Source: Odiellus spinosus (taxonomy: Eukaryota > Arthropoda > Arachnida > Opiliones > Phalangiidae). Taken from it: a stretch of DNA of 64,000 nt. Shown piece by piece: positions 1 through 26,400 of the stretch (position 1 is the stretch's first letter; every line of letters begins with the position of its first letter). The position numbers were made by a program, and so were the translations under genes. The notes beneath the pieces were generated by a model. It saw only the letters and a list, made by a program, of their open reading frames with translations. It did no database searches and had not been told where the DNA came from. The DNA lies in contig OY987234.1 of the NCBI GenBank assembly GCA_963920705.1, positions 5,095,851 through 5,159,850 on the forward strand, written 5' to 3'.

Positions 1-380
1 ATCCCGATTTAATTTTAAAGATCCCGATTTAATTTTAAAGATCCCGATTTAATTTTAAAGATCCCGATTTAATTTTAAAGATCCCGATTTAATTTTAAAG
101 ATCCCGATTTAATTTTAAAGATCCCGATTTAATTTTAAAGATCCCGATTTAATTTTAAAGATCCCGATTTAATTTTAAAGATCCCGATTTAATTTTAAAG
201 ATCCCGATTTAATTTTAAAGATCCCGATTTAATTTTAAAGATCCCGATTTAATTTTAAAGATCCCGATTTAATTTTAAAGATCCCGATTTAATTTTAAAG
301 ATCCCGATTTAATTTTAAAGATCCCGATTTAATTTTAAAGATCCCGATTTAATTTTAAAGATCCCGATTTAATTTTAAAG
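1..380. repeat. 20-bp tandem repeat, 19 copies, open at left edge
   Basis: Nineteen identical head-to-tail copies of ATCCCGATTTAATTTTAAAG. The array begins at the window edge, so its true length is unknown. Copies show no divergence, which suggests recent expansion or homogenisation. Confidence 0.98.
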
Positions 381-792
381 ATTCCATACCAGAAAACCCC
401 GTTTGGAGGAAATATTCTACAGGGGTACATTCAAACGACGACAATGTAACCGCTCCGTTTTTCCGAATGTCGATGTTCACTAGCGTCGACGAAACGTCGA
501 CGTTCACTTACGTCGACGTTCAGAGCCCAATGTAACCGTAGTCAATTTTCCATAGAGAAGGGTTAATGAAGCAGATTCCATCCGAGCTAGTAAAACAGGA
601 ACTTTTAACCCCAACAGAAAGGTGCTCTATATGGAACATTAGAATAGTCTTCGAAGGAGGGTTTAATCGGCTTCTGTTTATATTGAGGTGGGCAATTCTA
701 TGAAGAAAAATGCTTCATCCGCAATATAAATTGTCCTTGTTCGTAAACTTCCCACTGATTGAGAATTACACCATCGTGTTCCGACTATCTTA
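381..792. other. non-coding; MITE fragment and GTCGAC cluster
   Basis: No gene is seen. Positions 449-533 hold several GTCGACG-type motifs close together. Around 625-683 lies the end of a MITE family (TATGGAACATTAGA, then AGGAGGGTTT, then GGCTTCTG) seen more fully at 20,210-21,110. Confidence 0.5.
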
Positions 793-796
793 TTAA

Positions 797-1218
797 AGGG
801 AGAATGCAACCTAACAGGAAGTGATTTTTATCGATTCCTTATCGTTGAAATAAACCTAATCCACCAATAAAAAATTTGCAAAACAAATATTATACTAGAA
901 ATAAATTTAAAACTTACTCGGAAAATAGGCTTAGATCAGCTGATTTCCTCGCGTATAAGGTCTAGCGACGAATCGAATGCGATTGCCAGTCTCGTGGAGA
1001 TCTCGCGTCAACTACTGGCCTTTGCTCATTGGTCGCTAGACCTTATACGCAAGGAAATCAGGATCTCCATGAATCCTGTTAAGCCTATTTTCCGGGTAAG
1101 TTTTAAATTTATTTATAGTTTAATATTTGTTTTGTAAATTTTTTATCGGTGGATTAGGCCTGTTTAAACGATAATGAATCCATAAAAAAATCACTTGTTA
1201 TTAGGTTGCATTCTCCCT
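797..1218. mobile_element. TTAA-flanked MITE, copy 1
   Basis: The ends are perfect inverted repeats AGGGAGAATGCAACCTAA and TTAGGTTGCATTCTCCCT, flanked on both sides by TTAA (793-796 and 1219-1222). A TTAA target duplication is typical of piggyBac and Kolobok-like elements. The middle carries a second inverted repeat (about 955-1050, TATAAGGTCTAGCGAC and its complement). No coding capacity. Further copies: 8750-9112, 19745-20165 and 25290-25733. Confidence 0.9.
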
Positions 1219-1222
1219 TTAA

Positions 1223-14286
<13,064 letters not shown>

Positions 14287-15016
14287 AGAACATCGCTGAT
14301 CGAACCTAGGCTTCCAGGCAAAACAAAAAAAAAAACAAAAAAATATATATATAATGAAGCGATGCTCGATTGTACGTTAAGAGTAAGAAAGTAACGACGA
14401 TTGTTTGACTGGTTTTGTTTATTTTAAAAAAATGAAATAAGAGTGAGACGAGGAATCGTGTTAATAAGAAAATAAAAATAAAAAAATTTCAAACAAAATC
14501 AGAATCTGCACACGTTAAACCAAACGCGACACGCATTTACAATTGATACAAAACTAAATTTAAAATTGCGTGGCTGTCTGCCTAAAAATAATACAACACT
14601 CTCAAAAAGAAAAGGAAAAAAAAAAAAAACATATTGGAATGTGTTTAAAATATATAAAAGATTAAGTCGTAAAAGTCACGTTATCTAAACGTCAGGAGCT
14701 AGTTCTTTAAATTAGCGTAAACATTAAACCAGTATTTCCAATGATTTATAATATAAATAACTAATATAAATATTTAGATGCTCTGAAAAAATTAATTTTT
14801 TTCTTTTAAAGGTTTAAAATTAATTTAACTTTGTTTCCTATAATTTAATGATTTTCCTCTATCATTAATAGGTGTACTAGTTAGTCAAGGTTAAAACTAC
14901 GATTAAATTTGAGTTTATCAAATTTATATCGTGAATTTATTTACGCTTTCATGAATATATTACTAGCTATTCTATCAGACTATCAAATATTGGTCAGAAA
15001 ATTATTCCTTTCTAGA

Positions 15017-15253
15017 CAGGAACGAAAATAATATTTTCATATTGGACAATTGTCCGCATTAATTCTCCTCACAAATTAAAAGTTTTTGACATTTGAAAAA
15101 TTATCAGACATTGCCAGTTTTCCTGAACCAGTACGTAAGTGCTTTACTTATCAAACAAATGTCCATTTAACTCCTCTCGAAAATGAAAAGCTGCGGCACA
15201 TGTAAAAAGTTTATTAGACAATATCCAGTGTTCTATGCTTATTTCCATCCCTG
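15017..15253. mobile_element. hAT-like MITE with perfect 8-bp target duplication
   Basis: Ends CAGGAACGAAAATAA and TTATTTCCATCCCTG. TTTCTAGA is present directly before (15009-15016) and after (15254-15261). Interior words TTGGACAATTGTCCG and GACATTTG are shared with 4950-5193 and 16,883-17,094. Confidence 0.87.
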
Positions 15254-16882
15254 TTTCTAGATCATCTCTTTGTCAAAAAACAGTTTAATTATTTGGACAA
15301 GTTTTTTATTTCAAAAACTGAGGGTCACTGGCCCCAAGGACTTAGTTTATTAATTCAAAATTTTTTTTAAAAATCTGCTAATCAGGCCAGTTTAGATATT
15401 CTAGACAACTGGGGTCACAGATCCCGAGGAATCGAACAATTTTCGAAGCAGACGACAATTGTTGTGGCAAAATAAAACAAAACTACATTTGTCAGTTAAA
15501 TTTCCCATTTAAAGGGGCTATCTGCGATTTTTTAAAACCCCTTTAAAGTCGCCTTCTTTTCTTGCATAGCAGACGACGTTAACCATAGCAAATTGTACAG
15601 TCAAAGCTAGGCTGTGTGCATAAGGGAAGAGCAATTTAAAGGGGCAAATTTGAAAGTAATTAGAGCCTTTAAATGATTAAAATAAGTTATAATTTTACGG
15701 ATAAATGAGGCCGAAACTCTCAAAACGTATTTAAGCTTTTACAGGCAACCTTTATTTTTTTCCTTGAAATCTTAAGCTTTAGCTTTGTAGAAAGTGAAGA
15801 AAACTCCCTCCGATGACACCCATCGCTGGATATGTAGTTAGACTACTTATTGCAGTGATAAATTCATGTTAGCATAAATTCATTGTCAAGGTAAAAACTT
15901 AAGATAAAATTTGAGTTTTATAGGATAATTTTTAATTTTTGAAATCCTAAAAAGAACCCAATCAAACGAATATTTGCGTAGTACTAATCAAAAATATTTC
16001 AAATACTGGTACTAAATTTAGGATAAAAAGGTGGCGATTCAAATTTTACGGTTATGGATTTAACGAAATCATGAAAAAAAATCTGGCAAAATCTAGTAAA
16101 AAATTAAATCATATTTTATGAATATTTATTTACTGGTAAAACGTAATAAAATCTTACTGCTTTCGCATTTAGATGTTTATTTTTCTTATTTTCGAAATTA
16201 TTACCTTTAATTGAATTCATTATATCGCCATTCCACAAGAAGAAAAAATATATATTATTTATAATTTGGGCTTAATACTTTAAAATAGGCTTAGCGTTTT
16301 CAACTGTTATCTTAAATTTATTTCTCCCGTAAATACCTTAATCCAAGAATCTGCCTCATCTCGGGCAGAATATAAATTCTTGCACCTACGAAATCCATCC
16401 AAAAGATCGAAAATATATTACGTTTTTAATTTACACAGAACAAAACCACACAATCTAAAAAAATTATTGGAGCTATAAAAGCTGTAAACGAGGTTGGAAA
16501 TATATAAAATTAAAGCCCATGGTTTATTTAGGATAAAGCGAAAAGTTTAATTATAGAACTACCAGAATCTGTTGGAAAAACTGTAAAGTTATCATTTTAA
16601 AAGAAGTATAAAATTTCTTCTGATAGGAACTAAAAATAAAACTGTACAGGAATATAAAAATAAATTGTAAGTAGTTTAAAAATTATGGAAATAAAAGAAG
16701 GTATTAATGTTGTGCGATTTTGTAAGTTTTGTTTGTATTTATAATTGAATTAAAATACTAAACGCGCTAAAGTGAAGGATTTGAAATTTTGCATGTTCTT
16801 AATTGGCTGCAGGATTAACTGAAAATAAATAAATATTGGCTGAAGCAGTGTTAGTTGTATGTGATATGTTATGAGATTCGAG

Positions 16883-17094
16883 CAGGGACGGAAATAAGAA
16901 TATTTTCTTATTGGACAGTAGCCACTTCACAAATTCTAAATTTTTGGACATTTAATAATATTATCAAACATTGAAAGATTACCAGTATATATATGTACTT
17001 CTATTTATCGGACAAATGTCCCACTTGAAAATGAAATGTAAAGAAGCATTTGTAAAATATATCAAACCGTGTACTTTGCTTATTTCCGTCCCTG
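16883..17094. mobile_element. hAT-like MITE with CAGGGACGGAAATAAG ends
   Basis: CAGGGACGGAAATAAG and CTTATTTCCGTCCCTG form a perfect 16-bp inverted repeat; interior as in the copies at 4950 and 15,017. Flanking 8-mers do not match, so one flank has changed. Confidence 0.8.
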
Positions 17095-17212
17095 AGAGGT
17101 CGCCAGTTTCATTTTTCATCGTTTCGCCGCTTTTGCGCCAAAGGATTCCAACTTCCAAGAGGAAAGAGTCAAAGACGCGTTTAAGGTTTAACAAACGAAA
17201 TTTATAAATAAT

Positions 17213-17494
17213 TTAATTAGCTAATACAAATAGTACCAGCCAATATATGATTGAAAAAAATAACATTAGAAATGGAAAAAGCCAACGAGAAACCTTGTCA
17301 AATGGATTATTATTGCCACCGAGTTTCAAGAACGATTTACTCTTGAAGCCAAGGCTTAGTGAAGAAGCTTTCAATTTTGGTTTTGGATCTGGTGGTGAAG
17401 GTTTTCCTTCATGGATACTTTTCGCTGACGTTATCGACGTTTGTGCGCTTTGACTGTTGATACTAGGGCTCCAAGCTTTGCTAGGAATTGGATT
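17213..17494 (-). CDS. channel exon 8: cytoplasmic loop, TM4, stop
   Basis: Begins AATCCAATTCCT after acceptor TATTCCAG; 93 codons plus TAA. A Ser/Lys/Pro-rich loop (PPDPKPKLKASS) is followed by VSRWLFPFLMLFFSIIYWLV, the fourth membrane helix, and the usual short extracellular tail. Phase 0 joins exon 7. Confidence 0.9.
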   Translation of the reverse strand, partial: NPIPSKAWSPSINSQSAQTSITSAKSIHEGKPSPPDPKPKLKASSLSLGFKSKSFLKLGGNNNPFDKVSRWLFPFLMLFFSIIYWLVLFVLAN

Positions 17495-20400
17495 CTGGAA
17501 TAATATTGCGTAAGTGTATTAAATTTTGGTTTATGAAATACGGTAGAGTGGTATTCTTACCAGGGCGGATTACCAGTGCTGGGCAATTCGCGAGTGACTT
17601 TGTACAGCCAAGCCTGGTCATTCGCGAGAAAGTTCGCGAATTTGCCCACCTCTGCGGATTACACGATTTTGCACCCAAGGCCAAAATTATTCCCTATGCT
17701 CCCCCAAATTTAAAATTCTAACTCAGTATCCATTGCCCCATTCAACATTCAGTGTCCCCTCTATAATCCGGCCCTGATTCTTGGCACCTAGGGTTTGCAA
17801 CTCTTTCTTCTGGTTATATAATGGTTAATGACCAGTGATAAGAGTGTTACGGTATAATACCTATATAGAAAAAACTTACTTCTGCAGGGGATATCTTGTA
17901 TCTTTGCACATCACCGGTTATTGTCTGAAAACTGTACGCAATGCCGTATTCTATAAGTGACCCAAAAATGAGAATGAGACAAGCGAAAAGCCACACGTCA
18001 AGCCCAGTTATGTAATGAACTGGTGGTAGTAAAGTCCTTGATTGCGCTATTTGAGTCGCTATGGTTAAAAGCGCTGTAACCCCTATTGTAACCCTCGCTG
18101 GAACTGCGCTAACATCTATCCAAAATGATAACCACGACAGTGCCACTACAATGGTACTAGGAAAATATAAGTTAACCACACTGCCAGGTAGTCTTCGATA
18201 GAGACTGAAGTTTCCCCATAGTTCTGTGTAATTTCCTGTTGGAAAATTAAAACCATCTTCAATTTGGATTAAATTGGTTATATATTTAAAGGCCTAGAAT
18301 TTCTGCCTGTTACCCTGGAATTAACTCACCTACCTGGCTTCCCCTCGCCTTGTTTCCCAAGGGGAAGCCTAGAAGATAAGCCCACTTCCAGTAAAACTGA
18401 CAAAAGAAATTATATGCCTTTAATATAAGCGTATCACGACAAATTAGTAAACACTAGTAGGCATAGCTAGTTATATTCGATACCCGTATGCCACGATTCG
18501 ACTTTTTTTGCCGCTCTTGCGTTGTGAAATATGAAATGCAAGGGTTCTACTTGATAAATCATCTTGAAGGGCATATGTTGGGACATGGTTTCGGGTGACC
18601 CGGTCTCTCCGCTCCAATGCAATGTTACTTTTTCATCCGGATGGTGCACTGTTTATTGAAGATTAAGATTGTGTATTGGTCTTAAATAATTTATCCGTGG
18701 TACAATTAGAAACAGTGCGATGATTTTTCTTGTGCGGATGCGTATTCTTTAAAGATCCGCTCACTTAGTCCAATTTTGAAAGTACAGTGTTGAGAATCCA
18801 AAGGGAAGAGATGAAATTCCATGGGACAACTGACTTTGAATAAGTACCTGTTCATGAATGTTAAAGGGATATTATTAGCTAAAATCAAGTATTATTTTCT
18901 GATTCCTTACCCCTGAATGTTTTCATAATTTTAAAGTACAAATACTATTAGAAAAGATTTTTTTAAGTTTTATATTCTAAACACGCATTTGAATTTCTCT
19001 ACCATTGCCAACAAGCCAATCAGCGCCAAGCGCCCATCTCACCAGTCTTACAACCCCTGGCGACATCTAGGAGGCAACAAAGAGATCTTGGTTTAAATTA
19101 GGATTTGATTTTTTTGAAAATTATGTTTATCATCAAAAGTTAATAATTTCCGAAACCAATAGTTTTTAAAACGTAGCCGCTGGAGAAAATTTGAAAATTT
19201 TTCTGAAACAAACCAAGATTTTTATATTATCATCTAGATGTCGCCAGGGGCTCTACGATCTTACTTCGATAGAGACTCTTGGCTCTGATTGGTCCTTTGG
19301 CAACAGTGAATAAATCCAACACGTATCTAAACCTAAGTTTTAAATAATTCTAATTGAAATAATTATGTGAAAAAATTACGCAGGATATATTTAATTTCAA
19401 GAAATCAGGGAAAAAATTAACCGGGTATGAAATTTTCACCAAGTAATCTCCCTTTACTTTGCAACGGATATAGTACGGAATTAGGCTTATTTTCTACCCT
19501 ATAAACAATTTAACTCGAAATTCTTGAACTCATGTTTCCTGATGGCCCCTTTAATTCAAAATTAATTGTAAATTTCTCTAAAAACTGAAAAGAAACACCC
19601 ATTTAGGCAGGATTTAATCTTAAACAAGTAAAGATTTTTTCAACTGATTACTTAACTTCCCAGAGAGTCTTTTAATTAAAGAAATTAGAATTAACAGAGG
19701 TATACAATTTTGAATATGGCAAAATGGTGGCGGCCTCACTATAGAGGGAGAATGCAACCTAATAACAAGTGATATTTTATCGATTCCTTATCGTTTAAAT
19801 AGGCCTAATCCACCAATAAAAACTTTACAAAACAAATGTTAAACTAGAAATAAATCTAAAACTTATCCGGAAAATAGGCTTAGCGGGATTCACGGAGATT
19901 CTGATTTCCTCGCCTATAAGGTCTAGCGACCAATCGAACGCGATTGAATGTCTCTTGGAGATCTCGCGTGAACGACATTGGTCGCTAGACCTTACACGGA
20001 GGCAATTCGGCTGATCTCCATGAATCCCGCTAAGCCTATTTTCCGGTAAGTTTTAAATTTATTTCTAGTTTAATGTTTGTTTTGTAAACTTTTTATTGGT
20101 GGATTAGGCCTATTTAAACGATAAGGAATAAATAAAAAAATCACTTATTAGGTTGCATTCTCCCTTTAAAGAAAATGTTAAACTCTTTTCGCTACTCTCT
20201 CTATTCATACAGAAGTAGATGAAACCCTCCTTTGAACTCTAATGTTCCATATAGCGCTCCTCTTTATGGGTAAAATTCCCAATTTACGAGATCGGACTCG
20301 TCCTACTTCATACCCCCTGTCTAAGGAAAATTGGAAATTCTCTCTCTCCACAAACGACGACGTTTTTTTGACGAACTCCAAGGCTGCTAGAGATATTCGC

Positions 20401-23400
20401 TGGACGAACTCCCGCTCCGAAAATATCTACCGTTAGGAGGCGTACGAATCGCGCTTTATGAAACTAACCAGTACAGAGAGGGGTAAACCAGACCCGGGAG
20501 TAATAGACTTCAAAGGAGGGTTTCATCGGCTTCTGGTTTAATTGATAAAATCAAATAAATTTTTTGTAGATGCTATCAGAAGCCTATGAAACCCTCCTTT
20601 GAAGTCTATTACTCCCGGGTCTTGTCTTCCCCTCTTTATGGGTTAGTTTCAAAAAGCGCGATTCGTACACCTCCTAACGGTAGATATTTTCGGAGCGGGA
20701 GTTCGTCGAGCAAATATCTCTAGCAGCCTTGGAGTTCGTCAAAAAAAGTCGTCGTTTGTGGAGAGATAGAATTTCCAATACACCACTTTGCTCTTCCACT
20801 GTGCGCATGCCCGCGCTCGTAACGCTTACTAGTGGCGAAAAAAAAAACGTTCGCTTGGTGAGGCGCGCGTAGTATCCCGCGTATTACCCCATGCAGGTTT
20901 TTTCCCTGACATTTTTCACCAAGTGAAAGTTCGCCCTATGCCGCTATGGCGCCCCAAGTAATGGCTAAATGGTGTATTTTCCGTAGACAGGGGGGTATGA
21001 AATAGGACCCCTCCGATCTCGTAAAATTGGGAATTTTACCCATACAGAGAGGAGCGCTATATGGAACATTAGAGTAGTAGACTTCAAAGAAGGGTTTCAT
21101 CTACTTCTGGTGCTATCTAAGGGTAATGGGAGTTCTTCGTATTGATAGGGCATTGAACAAATAATAGATTTTAAATCTTAAATTGTAATAAAGCGTAACA
21201 CGCGGCGAAATAAGTTTCGTCCAGGATTTGATCCTGTTCAAGAGAGAAATCTGAATATCAAGAAAAGACGAGTGGCATATTTTCGCGGGTTTATAGTTAG
21301 TTCCGCCTGAATTGTAGTTCTATCTTTAGGGAAAAGCGCAAAAATCTCGATTACTCGATTACATTCACTTTTAAGTAAGCCCGCGAAACATCTCGTGATA
21401 TTTCCGAGCGGCGGCGCCACTTGTAGGGATTTATTTGAAATATACCCCTAGTGAATTTCACTTTGAGCTTTCGATAATCGATATGCAATATTTAGTGTTG
21501 TTGTCAAGGTTGGGACGAAGTCAGAAGCTTCTATACTTTTGCCAACCTAGAAACTAACAATAATAGACGAATTCGAATTGAAGAAGAACTTGCAGGGGCA
21601 GCGCCCCGATCTGTTTAGAGATGTCGCTTTCGTAGTTCCTTTTCTGATTGGCTAAGGTATGACGAGAGAGACAAACTAGGCGGTAACCCTTCCCTCGCGC
21701 TTCGAGACTTGACGCGTTTCCCGTAGACACGGGTATACGTGATTTACAGAGAAAAATCTATGTGGGGTGCCATATTGGTATATGTAATTATTTCAGTCGC
21801 CATCTACAGCTCAAAAACTGAACTATTTTCTTTATTTTTCTCTTTTCAATAAACTGTCGTCTGTAGATAATCTTACAAATGAAATAATTTGTGGGAGTAT
21901 TTGTTTGATTTAAAGTTGTTTTGTATTCAGAACAATATCAAGCTGGGGTAGAAATTGTGCCGTACTGGGCTGTAAAAGTAGTGATGGAGATAATAAGGAG
22001 TGCAAATCAAAAAATATCAAGTACGTTCTGATCCTGCCCAAGGGTTAACGGTATTTCATAAAGATCGCCTCTTGTTCATTGCATATATTTCCCGAAAGTG
22101 AAATATTAAAAAACCAATGGTTGGAAGCGCTCGACAGTCCAAATTATGTACCAGGAAAAATGTGCTGTTTTAAGTATTTGTTACGAAAGTAAAACCATAC
22201 CATCAAACCATTCCTCGTCTGGGATCAATGCTGGATTTTTAAATGATACAGTATTACAGTTCCTAATACATGTATTGAACGGTTAAGCCTTGATGTATTA
22301 TCAAGTTAATAGACTAAAAAGATAATACCTATTGTTAGCATTTCGTTTTACATTTTCAAATTTACTCCCCTTTCTTGGGCTAGAAAATAATAGACTAAAT
22401 TTATTTCGTTTTTCATCCCATTTGAAGTTTCATGAGTAGTTTTAACATTATTGGAAATTGTCCTTTGATTTTTAGAACTTGCTTAGAACATCGCCATTTC
22501 TATAACTTTTAGAAGTTCTGAATTTGGGTACTAGATGGCGCTGACAAAAAACTACATACATTCAAAAAATGGGCGGTGACCTCGTAAAACGCGTATAATA
22601 CGTGGATAGGTACGAGAGCGAGAGATAGTGAGGCGCAGGCGCGCCATCTGTTGTGAAAATTCATCAATATATTTGTACCCCAATGGCGTAGGGTCCAAAT
22701 ATTGCTGGGTAACTCTCCATAGTCATATTTTTACTGCCTAGATGTCGATAACTTCTCACAAAATGGAAAAAGACTCGCCATATTTTTATTGCCTAGAGTT
22801 AAGTTTTTATATGTTGATAGATTTTTTTTCTACTCTTTTATTTTAAGAAGCAAATCTCTGCTTTTTGGATTTAGTCGCGTACTAACCCCTTTTAATTTCA
22901 ATTGTCACCTGACCTCTCCACTCTGTATATGGTTTGATCCTTCATCAATTTGAAACTTCTATTGGGTATCATGTCTTGAAATGTTTGAATATCCTTGCTA
23001 TTAGGAAAAATGATATCCGGCTTCCAGACGCAATCCGCGATCTTTTGTGGCAATAATATTGGAAATTTCGCATTCCAGTTTTCCTTCACTGTGAAATTTA
23101 TCATCGGATTTTTCCATTGGTCCACTATGTAGGCGTGTAGCCGATATTCCTGAATAATATTTTTACGTAAAATTAACTAGATCGATTAATAACCAAAGGT
23201 TTTGTGGGAATTTTCAATCGAATGTTTTTTATAGTTTTTCTCGTGCAGGCTATTTTAAATGTCGAATAACGTGAATAGAAGTAGAACAGGGTTCGTACAC
23301 GACCTGAAAAAGTCGCGGAATTTGGAAATAGTTGCAATCCTAAAAGAGCAGGAGCTTACTTAGGGATTGTTGCCGTCGACGTCATCAGCTACGTCATAGC

Positions 23401-26400
23401 TTGTAAAGCTCATAGCGCTCGTGAGCACCGAGCATTTCTTAAGCTTATTTCTTCTATATCCGTGTCAGCTCTTAAGGTCGGGTCTATCCTTAGTGACTTC
23501 TAAGCCCTCTGGCCCCTAGTGTTTTATAAAAACGGAAATAACTGCCCCGTATAACTTTAACGCCACGTGATTTCGTGACGTAGTTAGCAACATTCGAATA
23601 AGATTTCACACCCACAAGTTATTTTATAATATCAACTATTGACCCAAAAGGTCAGGGAATTTGAAAATTGGTCCAAGAGATCAAGGAATTTGAAAATGAG
23701 CCCAAATGGTCAGATAAATTAAATATTTTGGTACGTGTCAAGGAACTCTTTATGACCAATTATTTGAATCGTAATTATTATAAACTGAAAATATTTGCCT
23801 AAAGATTTAAATGATTTCTCATATTTTGAGTAAACTATCGACCTTTATTGATAAAATATGTCAAATAAAATGTGGGAATTGCCAAGAGCTCGTCTGTAAC
23901 AATAAATTCATGAAAAACGATTAAAATTGGCCAGGGAAATTAATTAGAAATCGACAGGCAAAACCTGGAAAAGTCAGGGAAATTAACTTCCAAAATTTTG
24001 TACGAACCCTGCTGAATCCGATAAAAACCCTCCTTTGAAGTCTATTTTTCCCGGGCCTTGTTTAGCTTTGTCGGATGGGATGAATTTCAAATATCTCGAT
24101 GTGTACGCCTCCTAACTGTAGATATTTTTGGAACGAAAGTTGGTGATCGACTGTCAAGCCAAAAGTAGTCCTATAGGGAAAAATTTATTTGTGGAGTTCC
24201 TTGGCGAGGGGCAGGACAGTTTATTTCATTCGATTCCGTGAAAATTAAATACAATGACTTCATTTCTTATTTTTTTTTTATTTTGAATTTTTTGGAGGGT
24301 TCTCACTAGCCGCGTTCAAAGAAAGTTTGCAAAAAAGGAAAAATCTGAGGCTGTTTAAACTCAAAGAGTCACCCAAATTCTGTTTGAAGATAAATATAAT
24401 CAGAAGCGGATCAATATGTTATCCGCTTCTGATATAATCCATATCTAGAATCAAGTGAAATTCCAGGAATTTAAGGGAACTTTAAGAATCTAAGAGATTA
24501 AATTCAAAGTTTGGCCTTGAGGGTATCGAAACAAGGCTAACGCGTGGGAACACTAGAGCTCGGGATCCTTCTTACGTAGGGATTGTCTGGGAATAAATCA
24601 CGCGCATATCCAACTTGTCTCGAAGCACCTCCCCGGAATAGAGAGACAGAATTTATAATTTCCGTAGAACTAAGCCTCCTCCGAGGTAGTAAAAGAGGAA
24701 ACTTTATCCCTGAGAGAGGCACGCTATATGGAACATTAGATTAATAGACTTCATAGCAGGGTTTCAATTTAATAGACTTGTGATAGAAGTTTTACCATGT
24801 TATCTTCCACAATCTGATCGATGTCCATAATGGAAACGTAGAGAAAATCATCGATTTTGACTCCTGAAAAAATTTTAATGTTGTTTATCAAATTACGCTT
24901 ACGCTGGCAATTGCATTCGTAAGCGCTTTCGTGACTTAAAAAGTGAAGCTATCACGGATTTTTCTTGAACTACAAATGAAAGTATTATTTTCGGGTAGAT
25001 CATTAAAAAAACGATCCAAAAAATGTATACATACATCGTTTTAATTAGCATAACAGTAAAAATACATATTTAATAATCGCTATTTTTGGAATTCTTAAAA
25101 TAAACGTTCCCCATTATGGTCGCTTGGCTCTTATAGGGTTATAGAGTTTGTACTGTTGATTCTCGCGCATTCTGGCACGAGTAGATAAGGTAGCTTTCGC
25201 GCGGTCTTTTTAGTTCAAGTACTTAATCCAGAAAGTCAACTAACTTTCGTTTTGAAATTATATTTAATTACGTTTCAGAAATAAAGTAAAGGGAGAATGC
25301 AACCTAACAACAAGTTATTTTTTTTATCGAATCCTTATCGTTTAAATAGGCCTAATCCACCAATAAAAAGTTTACAAATCAGATATTAAACTAGAAATAA
25401 ATTTAAAACCTTCCCGGGAAATAGGCTTAGCGGGATTCGTGGAGATCCTGATTTCATCGCGTATAAGGTCTATAGCGACCAATCGAACACGACAGTAAGT
25501 CTCGTGGAGGTCTCGCGTGAGTGACGCACTGACGGGCCTTTGCTCGTTGGTCGCTAGACCTTACACGGAGACAATTCAGCTGATCTCAATGAATCCTGCT
25601 AAGCCTATTTTCCGGGTAAGTTCTAAATTTATTTCTAGTTTAATACTTGTATTGTAATTTTTTATAGGTGGATTAGGCCTATGTAAACGATAAGGAATCG
25701 ATAATAAAATTGTTGTTAGGTTGCATTCTCCCTTTAAGAGTTTAATTATTGATTAATTTTTTTTGAAATGCGATTCAAAAGACAAACCTTTTTGGGTGGG
25801 ATCCGATTTCGTGTCGCAGCCTTTCAATTCTTCTTCGGAATATACTACATCTGGTCCTAATCTGAAAAATAGTCATTAACGAGAAAATGTTTCATTTTTG
25901 TCTCAAAAAGTATATACCGCTTGAGTGAAGAAAATTTCCATTATGGTGTTTTATTGATTAGGTTTAATGTTTAATGCTTAATAAACAAAAAGCGAGTTTC
26001 ATTTGTTTCGGTAGAGTGACGCTTACTTTTAGTTTTGTTTACCGTAACCGTACGTGATACAAAAGGCACCGTTTGCTAATCTCATTATTATGATATATAG
26101 CGCCTGGAACTGGAGAATATGATTGAAAAAGTTTAATTTATTAATGGTATAACCATAAGTCTATTCTTATCTATAAGTAGCCAAATATGGCCCCTCGATT
26201 GGGCATCTATATCTATGTAATGTTTCGTCAGGGCTAGCTGGCGATTTTGAAAATATTCTCGGACCCAGCGCCACTTGATGAGTAAGAAGGCAACTAAACC
26301 TGTTTATTTGTTTTTTATAATTATGAGTTATAACCGAAATGGCTTTACGGAATAGATTTTCGTTCTTTTAAACAACTCCCCCTTTATTGTATCAATATAG

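Larger units (their letters stand above)
14287..17212. other. AT-rich region between convergent genes; possible AHCYL 3' UTR
   Basis: No supported coding sequence. Several AATAAA-type signals follow (for example near 14,470). Features inside: hAT-like MITEs at 15,017-15,253 and 16,883-17,094, and a dispersed repeat at 15,515-15,650 (GGGGCTATCTGCG, then CTTTAAAGTCGCCTTCTTTT) that recurs at 27,467-27,600 and 35,683-35,755. Confidence 0.5.
18848..22913. other. channel intron holding MITEs and a THAP remnant
   Basis: Listed separately: TTAA MITE 19,745-20,165; paired MITEs 20,210-21,110; split MITE 21,565-22,700 with a THAP remnant. In 18,960-19,340 two arms (CTGGCGACATCTAG and CTAGATGTCGCCAGG) form an inverted repeat around AAACCAAGATTT. 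Nothing coding is seen elsewhere. Confidence 0.6.

Noticed and set aside
1..380. CRISPR-like array
   Set aside because: Repeats are contiguous with no spacers, and the genome is eukaryotic.
20210..20436. 64-codon frame with GKIPNLRDRTRP
   Set aside because: It lies fully within a CAGAAG-family MITE.
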